Assembly: GCF_000012945.1 (NCBI RefSeq) | Contig: NC_007510.1 | Span: forward strand, 2,914,001-2,978,000 | DNA from: Burkholderia lata | GTDB lineage: Bacteria > Pseudomonadota > Gammaproteobacteria > Burkholderiales > Burkholderiaceae | DNA length: 64,000 bases | Direction: 5' to 3' | Shown: in pieces, positions 1-8,255 of the stretch | Layout: every line of letters starts with the position of its first letter | Numbering within the stretch: the first letter of the stretch is position 1 | Made by a program: the position numbers and the translations under genes | The notes under the pieces: model-generated | Told to the model about the DNA's origin: nothing | What the model saw: only the letters and a program-made list of their open reading frames with translations | Database searches by the model: none

Positions 1-347
1 GCATGTCGATCATCAACCTGTTCCGCTACATCCAGCACTTGCGCGAAAATCAGCAGGACACGCAGCGCTACGACATCGCGCTGTGGCGCAAGCTGCTGTA
101 TCCGTTCGCCGTGTTCGTGATGCTCGTGCTGTCGCTGCCGTTCGCGTACCTGCACACGCGTGCGGGCGTGGTCGGCGTGAAGGTGTTCGGCGGCATCATG
201 CTCGGCATGAGCTTCCAGCTCCTCAATACGCTGTTCTCGCACATCGGCACGCTGAACACGTGGCCCGCGCCGCTCACCGCGGCCACGCCGGGCCTGATCT
301 ATCTCGCGCTCGGCCTGTTCGCGCTCAAGTGGGTCGACCGGCACTGA
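1..347 (+). CDS. lptG: LPS export permease LptG, C-terminal part (5' end outside window)
   Basis: The last 115 or so codons of a YjgP/YjgQ-family inner-membrane permease. LptG pairs with LptF and the ATPase LptB to extract lipopolysaccharide from the inner membrane and feed it to the LptC-A-DE bridge. The visible part has a cytoplasmic stretch ending in the block RYDIALWRKLLYP, then three hydrophobic segments (FAVFVMLVLSLPFAYL; VFGGIMLGMSFQLLNTLF; TPGLIYLALGLFAL), which is the C-terminal membrane bundle of this family. The frame is open from the first base, so the true start lies upstream. LptF would be expected just before it. The gene ends 27 bases before cbiX on the same strand. Confidence 0.9.
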   Translation, partial: MSIINLFRYIQHLRENQQDTQRYDIALWRKLLYPFAVFVMLVLSLPFAYLHTRAGVVGVKVFGGIMLGMSFQLLNTLFSHIGTLNTWPAPLTAATPGLIYLALGLFALKWVDRH

Positions 348-374
348 GCGCCGCGTCACGACGGAGGCTTCGAC

Positions 375-758
375 ATGAGTTCGCACGGCATCGTCCTGTT
401 CGGCCACGGCGCCCGCGACCCGCGCTGGGCTGAGCCGTTCGAGCGGCTCGCCGCACGGCTGCGCGGCGCCCCCTCCCCCGCTGCACACGTGTCGCTCGCG
501 TTCCTCGAGCTGATGACGCCGTCGCTCGGTGATGCGATCGCCGCGCAGGTCGCGGCCGGCTGCTCGCACATCACCGTGGTGCCCGTGTTCTTCGGCCAGG
601 GCGGCCATGTCCGCCGCGACCTGCCGCAGCTCGTCGACGCATGCCGCGCCGCGCATCCCGGTGTCGAGATCCGCTGCGCGACGGCCGTTGGCGAAGACGA
701 CGGCGTGCTCGACGCGATCGCGCTCTACTGCATCGACCAGATCGGCGACGGCGCGTAA
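375..758 (+). CDS. cbiX: Sirohydrochlorin chelatase, CbiX/SirB type
   Basis: A 127-residue single-domain class II chelatase that inserts a metal into sirohydrochlorin (iron for siroheme, or cobalt for cobalamin). Metal-ligand candidates are visible: His11 in LFGHGARDPRW, Glu45 in LAFLELMTP and His78 in FGQGGHVRRDLP. The length matches the short CbiX-S/SirB form, which acts as a homodimer. It converges on cobA, which makes the precorrin-2 that is oxidised to its substrate. Since the same neighbourhood encodes a siroheme enzyme (CysI), a ferrochelatase role in siroheme synthesis is the likely one; cobalt use cannot be excluded from sequence. Confidence 0.88.
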   Translation: MSSHGIVLFGHGARDPRWAEPFERLAARLRGAPSPAAHVSLAFLELMTPSLGDAIAAQVAAGCSHITVVPVFFGQGGHVRRDLPQLVDACRAAHPGVEIRCATAVGEDDGVLDAIALYCIDQIGDGA

Positions 759-785
759 CTCACGCCGTCACGGCCCACAAAGAAA

Positions 786-814
786 AAGCGCTGGCTTCCG
801 CCAGCGCTTTTTTT
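786..814. terminator. Bidirectional intrinsic terminator between cbiX and cobA
   Basis: Perfect 10-bp stem AAGCGCTGGC / GCCAGCGCTT with a TTCC loop, followed by a run of T on the plus strand and preceded by a run of A (so a T run on the minus strand). It can end both convergent transcripts. Confidence 0.85.
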
Positions 815-840
815 CGTTCGGGACTCCAGCCGGATTCCGC

Positions 841-1590
841 TCAGGCCGCATTTCGCAGCGCATCACCCGCCTTTGCCTGCCCGGCGCGCTCGGCGAACGC
901 ATCGCCGATCATCAGCAGGCTCGGTTCCGCAGGATCGAGCCACGCCTGCGCGTCGCCCGCCGCCATCTGCGCGAGCGTCAGCGTCAACGTGCGTTCGCGC
1001 GCGGTGCTGCACGCCTCGACGATCGCCACGGGCGTCGCCGGCGCACGGCCCGCGTCGATCAGTTCCTGCGCGATGCCGGGTGCGCTGTCGCGGCCCATGT
1101 AATAGACCATCGAATCGGCGCGCGCGGCTTCGCGAATCTCGTCGCTGCCCGGCGCACGGCTGTGCGTCGCGAACGCGACGCTGCGCGACACGCCGCGCAA
1201 CGTCAGCGAACGCTTCAGCGTCGCGGCCCCGGCCAGCGCCGCGGTGATGCCCGGCACGACCTCGTAGTCGATGCCGGCTGCTTCCAGCGCGCGCATCTCC
1301 TCTTCGGCACGACCGAACAGCATCGGGTCGCCGCCCTTCAGCCGCACGACATGCGCATGCTCGCGTGCCGCATCGACGATCTGCTTGTTGATGAAGTGCT
1401 GCGCGGTCGAGCGCTGCCCGCAGCGCTTGCCGACCGCGATCCGGCGCGCATTCGGCGCGTAATCGAGCATCGCGGGCTCGACGAGCGCGTCGTGCAGCAC
1501 GACGTCCGCCTGTGCGAGCAGCCGCGCGCCGCGCACCGTGATGAGGTCGGCCGCGCCCGGCCCTGCTCCGATCAGATACACCTTGCCCAT
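841..1590 (-). CDS. cobA: Uroporphyrinogen-III C-methyltransferase
   Basis: A 249-residue SAM-dependent tetrapyrrole methylase that converts uroporphyrinogen III to precorrin-2, the entry step to siroheme and cobalamin. The glycine-rich GAGPGAADL near the N-terminus, VRLKGGDPMLFGRAEEE near residue 105 and VVPGITAALAGAA near 136 are family signatures. It is a stand-alone CobA, not the three-domain CysG of enterics. It lies 70 bases downstream of cysN on the same strand, as the last gene of the cys cluster, which ties it to supplying siroheme to CysI. ATG at 1588-1590 is the first in-frame start with the complete GKVYLIGAGPG strand. Confidence 0.93.
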   Translation of the reverse strand: MGKVYLIGAGPGAADLITVRGARLLAQADVVLHDALVEPAMLDYAPNARRIAVGKRCGQRSTAQHFINKQIVDAAREHAHVVRLKGGDPMLFGRAEEEMRALEAAGIDYEVVPGITAALAGAATLKRSLTLRGVSRSVAFATHSRAPGSDEIREAARADSMVYYMGRDSAPGIAQELIDAGRAPATPVAIVEACSTARERTLTLTLAQMAAGDAQAWLDPAEPSLLMIGDAFAERAGQAKAGDALRNAA

Positions 1591-1660
1591 GTTTGTCGCT
1601 TCGCCTTCCAGCGGGCGTCGGCTCCGGTCCGCGCCGCTGCAAAGCGGCGCGGCTTCCCGG

Positions 1661-2977
1661 TTACGCCGAGAACGCCCGGATCATCCCTGCGGCGACCGTG
1701 TGGTGCGTCGCCTCGTCGATCAGCACGAACGCACCGGTACCCGGATGCGCGTCGTACGTGTCGCAGACGATCGGCTTCTGCAGCGTCAGCGCGACGCGGC
1801 CGATGTCGTTCATCTTCAGATCGTGACGGTCGGTCGCGTGCGACAGCGTGTGCACGTCGAGCACCTGCTTGACGCCACCGATCTTCGCGAACACCGTGCT
1901 GGTGGTCTGCTTCAGCAGGTACTTGCGCTGCGGCGACAGCGGCGTCTCGTCGAACCAGCACAGATCCGCTTCAAGCTTCTTCGCCGGCTCGACCGGCTCG
2001 CCGGACGTGACGAACATGTCGCCGCGCGAAACGTCGACGTCTTCCGCGAGGCGGATCGTCACGGCCTGGCCCGCGAACGCATGCGGGACGGACGCAGTGC
2101 CGCCCGGCACCGGCGCGACGATCTCGGCGATCGTTGCCGTGCGGTTCGACGGCAGCACGACGATCTCGTCGCCGACCTTCACTTCACCCGACTCGATACG
2201 GCCCATGTAGCCGCGGAAATCGTCGGCCGAGCTGCCGTCCTGGCGCGCGACCCACTGCACCGGGAAGCGCAGCGCGTCATGCGCCTGCGTCTCGACCGGC
2301 AGCGACTCGAGCACGTCGAGGAGCGGCTCGCCCGCGTACCACGGCATGCGCTCGCTCGCGCCGACGATGTTGTCGCCCTTCAGCGCCGACACCGGCACGA
2401 AGCGCACGTCGGTGAGGCCGAGCTGCTTCGCGAGCGTGACGTACGCATCGCGGATCTCGTTGAAGCGCGCTTCGCTGTAGTCGACGAGGTCCATCTTGTT
2501 GATCGCGACGATCACGTGCTGCAGCGCGAGCAGCTTGACGATCGCGCTGTGGCGCTTGGTCTGCGGCAGCAGGTCGGCCACGCCGTTCTCGATCGTCACG
2601 CGCGTCGCGTCGATCAGGATGATCGCCGCGTGCGCGGTCGATGCGCCCGTCACCATGTTGCGCGTGTACTGCTCATGGCCCGGCGTATCGGCGATGATGA
2701 ACTTGCGCTTCGCGGTCGCGAAGTAGCGGTACGCGACGTCGATCGTGATGCCCTGCTCGCGCTCGGCTTCGAGGCCGTCGGTCAGCAGCGCGAGGTCGAG
2801 CTCGTCGCCGACCGTGCGCTTGTTCTTCGCACGCGACAGCGCGGACAGCTGGTCGGACAGCACGGCCTTGCTGTCGTACAGCAGGCGGCCGATCAGCGTG
2901 CTCTTGCCGTCGTCGACGCTGCCTGCGGTAATGAAGCGCAGCACGCCGAGGTCTTCGGTGTTCTCGATGATGCTCAT
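1661..2977 (-). CDS. cysN: Sulfate adenylyltransferase subunit 1 (GTPase)
   Basis: 438 residues; the GTP-hydrolysing subunit that drives ATP sulfurylase (with CysD) to make adenosine 5'-phosphosulfate. Elongation-factor-like: P-loop GSVDDGKST at residues 19-27, switch II DTPGHEQYTRNM near 97, and NKMDLVDY for guanine recognition near 160, followed by two beta-barrel domains. The size is that of CysN alone; there is no C-terminal CysC kinase fusion, in line with an APS reductase in the same cluster. The start is 22 bases after the cysD stop. Confidence 0.95.
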   Translation of the reverse strand: MSIIENTEDLGVLRFITAGSVDDGKSTLIGRLLYDSKAVLSDQLSALSRAKNKRTVGDELDLALLTDGLEAEREQGITIDVAYRYFATAKRKFIIADTPGHEQYTRNMVTGASTAHAAIILIDATRVTIENGVADLLPQTKRHSAIVKLLALQHVIVAINKMDLVDYSEARFNEIRDAYVTLAKQLGLTDVRFVPVSALKGDNIVGASERMPWYAGEPLLDVLESLPVETQAHDALRFPVQWVARQDGSSADDFRGYMGRIESGEVKVGDEIVVLPSNRTATIAEIVAPVPGGTASVPHAFAGQAVTIRLAEDVDVSRGDMFVTSGEPVEPAKKLEADLCWFDETPLSPQRKYLLKQTTSTVFAKIGGVKQVLDVHTLSHATDRHDLKMNDIGRVALTLQKPIVCDTYDAHPGTGAFVLIDEATHHTVAAGMIRAFSA

Positions 2978-2999
2978 GATGTGAATGTCCTCGTGTGCT

Positions 3000-3962
3000 T
3001 CAGAAATAACCTTGCTTCTTGCGCTGTTCCATCGCGGCTTCGGAGGCCTGGTCGTCCATCCGGGTCGCGCCGCGCTCGGTGATCTCGGTCACCGTCGTCT
3101 CGGCGATGATCTTCTCGACGTCGTCCGCGTCGCTCTCGACCGGGCACGTGCAGGAAATGTCGCCGACCGTGCGGAACCGCACCTGCGCGAGCTCGCTCGT
3201 CTCGCCGTCACGCATCGGCGTGAGCGGCGTGACGGGCACGAGCAGCCCGTTGCGGCGCACGATCTCGCGCTCGTGCGCGTAATAGATCGACGGCAGTTCG
3301 AGGTTCTCGCGCGCGATGTACTGCCACACGTCGAGCTCGGTCCAGTTCGAGATCGGGAACACACGCAGGTGCTCGCCCTTGTGCAGGCGGGCGTTGTACA
3401 GGCTCCACAGTTCTGGGCGCTGCGCCTTCGGATCCCATTGGCCGAATTCGTCGCGGAACGAGAAGATGCGTTCCTTCGCACGCGCCTTCTCTTCGTCGCG
3501 GCGCGCGCCGCCGATCAGCGCCGTGTAGCCGTGCTGCTCGATCGTCTCGAGCAGCGTGACGGCCTGCGCGGCATTGCGCGAATCGGTTTCGCGGCGCAGC
3601 ACGACCGTGCCACGCTTGATCGAATCCTCGACGTGGCCGACGACCAGCTCGGCGCCGAGCTCTTGCGCGCGGCGATCGCGGAAGTCGATCACTTCTTCGT
3701 AGTTGTGGCCCGTATCGATATGTACGAGCGGGAACGGCAGCGTCGTCTTGCGGTTCGCGCCGAGGCCGAATGCTTTCAGTGCCAGATGCAGCACGACGAC
3801 CGAATCCTTGCCGCCCGAGAACAACAGCGCCGGCTTGCTGCATTCGGCGACCAGTTCGCGCAGGATGTGGATCGACTCGGCTTCGAGCCAGTCGAGGTGG
3901 CCCATGCGGCTGTCGGCACCGGCGGGCGGGGCAAAGGCGGATTGCTCGAGCGTCGTGCTCAT
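3000..3962 (-). CDS. cysD: Sulfate adenylyltransferase subunit 2
   Basis: 320 residues; the catalytic ATP sulfurylase subunit, an N-type ATP pyrophosphatase that adenylates sulfate. The PP-loop SGGKDSVVVLH lies at residues 49-59, and HIDTGHNYEEVIDFRD and FPISNWTELDVWQYI are family blocks. I use the ATG at 3960-3962, giving N-terminus MSTTLEQS. A longer reading from 4016 adds an arginine-rich stretch in the gap after cysH and is not supported. It sits between cysH and cysN in the operon. Confidence 0.94.
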   Translation of the reverse strand: MSTTLEQSAFAPPAGADSRMGHLDWLEAESIHILRELVAECSKPALLFSGGKDSVVVLHLALKAFGLGANRKTTLPFPLVHIDTGHNYEEVIDFRDRRAQELGAELVVGHVEDSIKRGTVVLRRETDSRNAAQAVTLLETIEQHGYTALIGGARRDEEKARAKERIFSFRDEFGQWDPKAQRPELWSLYNARLHKGEHLRVFPISNWTELDVWQYIARENLELPSIYYAHEREIVRRNGLLVPVTPLTPMRDGETSELAQVRFRTVGDISCTCPVESDADDVEKIIAETTVTEITERGATRMDDQASEAAMEQRKKQGYF

Positions 3963-4038
3963 GATTTCAGTCCTTCTCTTCTGGGTTCGTGCCGCCCGCT
4001 GTCGCAGGCGGCGCAATATTCAGTTTCTTGTCAGGCTT

Positions 4039-4791
4039 TCAGTGCGTGGCGCCGGCAACGGCATCCGCGGGAATCGGCGTGATCGTCGTGATGTGCAGCC
4101 CGCATTCCTTCGTATCGCGCGACTCCCACCACCAGCGGCCCGCGCGGCTGTCCTCGCCGGGACGGATCGCCCGCGTACACGGCTCGCAGCCGATGCTCGG
4201 GTAGCCGCGCGCATGCAGCGGGTTCACCGGCACGTCAAACGCATTAAGGTACGCCCACACGTCGCTTTCCGTCCAGTCGGCGAGCGGATTGTACTTCGCG
4301 ATCCCGCGCGCTTCGTCCTGTTCTTCCTCGTGCAACTCGGCACGCGTGACCGACTGCTCGCGGCGCTGGCCCGTGACCCATGCGCCGACGTCCGCGAGCG
4401 CGCGATTCAGCGGCTCGACCTTGCGGATGTGACAGCACGACTTGCGCAGCTCGACGCTCTCGTAGAACGCGTTCAGGCCGTGCTCGGCGACGTACTGGTC
4501 GACCGCGTCCTGCAGCGGATGGAACTGCTCGATCTCGTAGCCGTAACGCTCGCACACACGGTCGATCATGCCGAGCGTTTCCGCGTGCAGGCGGCCGGTG
4601 TTCAGCGAGAAGATGCCGATTCGCGCGCCCTTCGACAGGATTGCATGCGTCAGCAGCATGTCTTCCGCCGCAAGGCTGCTCGCGAACTTCACCTTCTCGT
4701 GACGGGCGCCGATCTGCGCGAGCAGCGCGTCGAGGCGCTCGACCTTCGCGGCGAGCTCCGGCGTCAGCGCAGTGGCGGTCGCGGTGCTCAT
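4039..4791 (-). CDS. cysH: Adenylylsulfate (APS) reductase, assimilatory
   Basis: 250 residues. Reduces APS (or PAPS) to sulfite with thioredoxin. It has both cysteine pairs of the iron-sulfur APS reductases: CC in the block ELRKSCCHIRKVEPL and CxxC in YPSIGCEPCTRAI, which hold a [4Fe-4S] cluster absent from enterobacterial PAPS reductases. The C-terminal catalytic cysteine is present in TKECGLHI. The lack of a cysC gene nearby agrees with direct APS use. The start at 4789-4791 (MSTATATAL) overlaps the stop of the upstream DUF934 gene by 4 bases, suggesting translational coupling. Confidence 0.94.
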   Translation of the reverse strand: MSTATATALTPELAAKVERLDALLAQIGARHEKVKFASSLAAEDMLLTHAILSKGARIGIFSLNTGRLHAETLGMIDRVCERYGYEIEQFHPLQDAVDQYVAEHGLNAFYESVELRKSCCHIRKVEPLNRALADVGAWVTGQRREQSVTRAELHEEEQDEARGIAKYNPLADWTESDVWAYLNAFDVPVNPLHARGYPSIGCEPCTRAIRPGEDSRAGRWWWESRDTKECGLHITTITPIPADAVAGATH

Positions 4792-5330
4792 GCGTTCACC
4801 TTGGCGTCGGGCGCCGCGGCGCGGCGACGGAACAGCGGTTCGGGCTGGTCGAACGCGCCCTGGTAACGCTGCGTGAATTCCGTGAACGCATTCAGCGCGT
4901 CGTGGATGTCCTTGTCGGCGCGCACCGCGTATGCGTCGAAACCGCAACGCGACATGTACAGCAACTGGTCGCGCAGCACGTCGCCGATCGCGCGCAGTTC
5001 GCCCGTCCAGCCGTGACGCTCGCGCAGCAGGCGCCCGATGCTGTAGCCGCGGCCGTCCGCGAAGCGCGGGAACTCGACGCCGATCAGCGAAATCGCGCCG
5101 AAGTCGGCCACGAGATCGGTCGGCTCGCTGTCCGGTGCGAGCCACACGCCGAGCTCGTCCTTCGTCTTCGCGGCGACGAGCGCCGCGCGCTCGGCCTGCC
5201 ACAACGCGAACGGCACCAGCACCTTGCCGGCCGGCAACGCGTCGACCGCGGGCAGTGCACCGTCTTCTGCCGCGCGCACGACCTGCCATGCATCGTCGAT
5301 CACTGCGCGGTTCTTGATAATCGAAGCCAT
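4788..5330 (-). CDS. DUF934 family protein of the cys operon
   Basis: 180 residues, a conserved protein of unknown biochemical role that regularly sits between cysI and cysH in Proteobacteria. The recognisable central block is FADGRGYSIGRLL followed by GWTGELRAIGDVLRDQL and YMSRCGFDAYAVR. It has no signal peptide or membrane segment and carries one cysteine in the conserved block. It starts 25 bases after cysI and overlaps cysH by 4 bases, so it should be made together with both. A role in electron supply to or assembly of the siroheme sulfite reductase is only guilt by association. Confidence 0.85.
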   Translation of the reverse strand: MASIIKNRAVIDDAWQVVRAAEDGALPAVDALPAGKVLVPFALWQAERAALVAAKTKDELGVWLAPDSEPTDLVADFGAISLIGVEFPRFADGRGYSIGRLLRERHGWTGELRAIGDVLRDQLLYMSRCGFDAYAVRADKDIHDALNAFTEFTQRYQGAFDQPEPLFRRRAAAPDAKVNA

Positions 5331-5355
5331 CTGCTAATTCCTTCTACCCGGTTGG

Positions 5356-7035
5356 TTACGCGTTCACTGCCTGGCGCGCCGCATACACGCGCTCCTTGAA
5401 CGGCGCGATGCCGATGCGATCGTACGTTTCGACGAAGCGCTCGCCGTCGACGCGCGACTCGACGAACGTGTCGATCAGCTTCGCGATCACGTCGGGCACT
5501 TCTTCCGCCGAGAACGACGGCCCGATCACGCGGCCGAGGCGCGCGCCGTTCTGGCCCGTGCCCTGCTCGCCGCCGAGCGACACCTGGTACCACTCGGCGC
5601 CGTCCTTGTCGACGCCGAGGATGCCGATGTTGCCGACGTGGTGGTGACCGCACGAGTTCATGCAACCGGAAATGTTCAGCGACAGGTCGCCGAGGTCGTA
5701 CACATAGTCGAGATCGTCGAAACGCTGCTGGATTGCCAGCGCGATCGGGATCGACTTCGCGTTCGCGAGCGAGCAGAAGTCGCCGCCCGGGCACGCGATG
5801 ATGTCGGTCAGCAGGCCGATGTTCGGCGTCGCGAAACCGGCTGCCTTCGCCTTTTCCCACACCGCGAACAGGTCGCGCTTCTTCACGTTCGCGAGAATCA
5901 GGTTCTGCTCGTGCGACACGCGCAGCTCGCCGAACGAGTACGCGTCGGCCCAGTCGGCCACCAGCTCCATCTGCTGGTCGGTCGCATCGCCCGGCGCGAC
6001 CCGGTGATCCTTCAGCGACAGCGTGACGGCTGCATAGCCGGCCACCTTGTGCGGTGCAACGTTACGCTCGACCCAGCGCGCGAACGCCTTGTTCTCGAGC
6101 AGGTGCTGTTCGAACGATGCGTCGGTGTCGGCCAGCTTCTCGTAGACGGGCGGCTGGAAGTATTGCGACACGCGATCGACTTCCGCCTGCGTGAGCGTCG
6201 ACGGGCCGTCCTTCAGGTGCTGCCACTCTTCCTCGACCTGCTGCGCGAACTTCGCGGGCGACAGCGCCTTCACGAGGATCTTGATACGCGCCTTGTACAG
6301 GTTGTCGCGGCGGCCGTAACGGTTGTACACGCGCAGCACGGCTTCGCAGTAGGTGAGCAGGTGCTGCCACGGCAGGTCTTCCTTGATCACCGCGCCGATG
6401 ATCGGCGTACGGCCGAGGCCGCCGCCCGCGAGGATGCTCGCGACCACTTCGCCCTGCGCGTTCTTCTTCAGGTACACGCCGAGGTCGTGGATCTGCACGG
6501 CCGCGCGGTCGTCCTTCGAGCCCGACACCGCGATCTTGAACTTGCGCGGCAGCCATGCGAATTCGGGATGGAACGTCGACCACTGACGCAGGATTTCCGA
6601 CCACGGACGCGGATCGATCTCTTCGTCCTGCGCGACACCGGCGAACTGGTCGGCCGTGATGTTGCGGATGCAGTTGCCCGACGTCTGGATGCCGTGCATC
6701 TGCACCGACGCGAGCTTCGCGAGGATCTCGGGCGTATCTTCCAGCTCGATCCAGTTGAACTGGATGTTCGAGCGGGTCGAGAAGTGACCGTAGCCGCGGT
6801 CGTGTTCGCGGGCGATGCGCGCCAGCATCCGGAGCTGGTCGCTCCGCAGGTTGCCGTAAGGAATCGCGATGCGGTGCATGTACGCGTGGCGCTGCATGTA
6901 CAGGCCGTTCTGCAGGCGCAGCGGACGGAACTCTTCTTCGCTCAACTCGCCCGACAGCCGGCGGCGCACCTGATCGCGGTACTGCGCGACACGCTCATCG
7001 ACGATCGTCTGGTCGTATTGGTCGTACTGATACAT
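5356..7035 (-). CDS. cysI: Sulfite reductase hemoprotein (siroheme/4Fe-4S)
   Basis: 559 residues; catalyses six-electron reduction of sulfite to sulfide. Two ferredoxin-like half-domains and two siroheme/Fe-S domains are present. The cofactor cysteines are plain: CPGGDFC (C-x5-C, near residue 415) and SGCMNSCGHHH (C-x3-C, near 455). The N-terminal half has the basic sulfite-site blocks YMQRHAYMHRIAIPYG and FSTRSNIQFNW. No cysJ flavoprotein is present here, so electrons may come from ferredoxin or an unlinked reductase. First gene of the cluster, divergent from the CysB-like regulator. Distinguishing sulfite from nitrite as substrate relies on the cys context. Confidence 0.93.
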   Translation of the reverse strand: MYQYDQYDQTIVDERVAQYRDQVRRRLSGELSEEEFRPLRLQNGLYMQRHAYMHRIAIPYGNLRSDQLRMLARIAREHDRGYGHFSTRSNIQFNWIELEDTPEILAKLASVQMHGIQTSGNCIRNITADQFAGVAQDEEIDPRPWSEILRQWSTFHPEFAWLPRKFKIAVSGSKDDRAAVQIHDLGVYLKKNAQGEVVASILAGGGLGRTPIIGAVIKEDLPWQHLLTYCEAVLRVYNRYGRRDNLYKARIKILVKALSPAKFAQQVEEEWQHLKDGPSTLTQAEVDRVSQYFQPPVYEKLADTDASFEQHLLENKAFARWVERNVAPHKVAGYAAVTLSLKDHRVAPGDATDQQMELVADWADAYSFGELRVSHEQNLILANVKKRDLFAVWEKAKAAGFATPNIGLLTDIIACPGGDFCSLANAKSIPIALAIQQRFDDLDYVYDLGDLSLNISGCMNSCGHHHVGNIGILGVDKDGAEWYQVSLGGEQGTGQNGARLGRVIGPSFSAEEVPDVIAKLIDTFVESRVDGERFVETYDRIGIAPFKERVYAARQAVNA

Positions 7036-7249
7036 TCGGGGACCCCAGGGTTTTCGTGGTGACCGCGCGACGTCCTAGCCACGTCGCGCCCGAATCTCCG
7101 TTCCGCCGTCACCGCCCCCATCCGCTGCCGGGTGGATTGCTAATGACGAAAACAGATATCCATATTTGAAAAACTCCGGTGAATCGTAATAAACTCGCCT
7201 TATATTTCAAACGACTAAAAAATTCTGTTGATATGCGGAAGGGTTATAA
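7036..7249. promoter_or_regulatory. Divergent control region between cysI and the CysB-type regulator
   Basis: A 214-base gap whose half near the regulator (about 7140-7240) is far richer in A/T than the flanks, with runs such as TTATATTTCAAACG. This is where a CysB-type activator and both divergent promoters would be expected. No exact operator could be assigned by eye. GGAAGGG about 7 bases before the ATG at 7250 is the likely ribosome binding site. Confidence 0.6.
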
Positions 7250-8191
7250 ATGAACCTGCACCAATTTCGCTTCGTGCGCGAGGCCGTCCGGCAGAATTTC
7301 AACCTCACCGAGGCCGCCAAGGCGCTCTACACGTCGCAACCGGGGGTATCGAAGGCGATCATCGAGCTCGAGGACGAGCTCGGCGTGGAGATCTTCACGC
7401 GGCACGGCAAGCGCGTGCGCTCGCTCACCGAGCCGGGCCGGATCATCCTCGCGTCGGTCGAGCGGATTCTCCAGGAGGTTGAAAGCCTTAAAAGGGTCGG
7501 GAAAGATTATGCAGCGCAGGATCAGGGCAACCTGACCATCGCCGCGACCCACACGCAGGCCCGCTACTCGCTGCCGGCCGCGATCGCAGAGTTCAAGAAG
7601 CGCTTCCCGAAGGTCCACCTGTCGATCCTGCAGGGCAGCCCGACGCAGGTGGCCGAGATGGTGATCCACGACCAGGCCGATCTCGCGATCGCGACCGAGG
7701 CGATCTCCGACTACAAGGAGCTCGTGTCGCTGCCCTGCTTCCAGTGGCACCACGCGGCCGTCGTGCCGGCCGACCATCCGCTGCTCGAACGCAAGCCGGT
7801 CACGCTCGACGATCTCGCGCAGTACCCGCTGATCACGTACGAAGGCGCGTTCGCAGGCCGCAAGAAGATCAACCATGCATTCGCGCTGCGCGGGCTGTCG
7901 CCGGACATCGTGCTCGAGGCGATCGACGCCGACGTGATCAAGACCTACGTTGAACTCGGCCTCGGCGTCGGCATCATGGCCGACATCGCGTTCAATCCCG
8001 AGCGCGACCGCGGCCTGCGGCTGATCCCGGTCGGCCACCTGTTCGGCAGCAACGTGACACGTGTCGCGCTCAAGCAGGGCGCCTACCTGCGCAGCTATGT
8101 GTATACGCTCGTCGAACTGCTGTCGCCGACACTGAACCGCAAGCTGATCGAGCAGGCGCTCAAGGGCGAATCCGAATCGTACGAACTCTGA
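7250..8191 (+). CDS. cysB: LysR-type regulator, CysB family
   Basis: 313 residues. N-terminal winged helix-turn-helix (MNLHQFRFVREA through TEAAKALYTSQPGVSKAIIELEDELG) and a periplasmic-binding-like effector domain with TIAATHTQARYSLP, the CysB-type inducer-pocket block. CysB and its paralogues (Cbl, SsuR) sense O-acetylserine or sulfate/APS and activate sulfur genes. Placement back to back with cysI supports control of the cys cluster. Because Burkholderia encodes more than one CysB-like protein, the exact paralogue name is less sure than the family. Confidence 0.9.
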   Translation: MNLHQFRFVREAVRQNFNLTEAAKALYTSQPGVSKAIIELEDELGVEIFTRHGKRVRSLTEPGRIILASVERILQEVESLKRVGKDYAAQDQGNLTIAATHTQARYSLPAAIAEFKKRFPKVHLSILQGSPTQVAEMVIHDQADLAIATEAISDYKELVSLPCFQWHHAAVVPADHPLLERKPVTLDDLAQYPLITYEGAFAGRKKINHAFALRGLSPDIVLEAIDADVIKTYVELGLGVGIMADIAFNPERDRGLRLIPVGHLFGSNVTRVALKQGAYLRSYVYTLVELLSPTLNRKLIEQALKGESESYEL

Positions 8192-8209
8192 GCGGCGTGT
8201 ATAAACACG

Positions 8210-8233
8210 GGGGCGCACATCGCGCCCCTTTTT
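8210..8233 (+). terminator. Intrinsic terminator after the cysB-type gene
   Basis: Stem GGGGCGC / GCGCCCC with a 5-base loop followed by TTTTT, 18 bases after the regulator stop codon and just before the ribosome binding site of the next gene. Confidence 0.8.
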
Positions 8234-8255
8234 GCTGTCCGACGGAGAATTCCGC

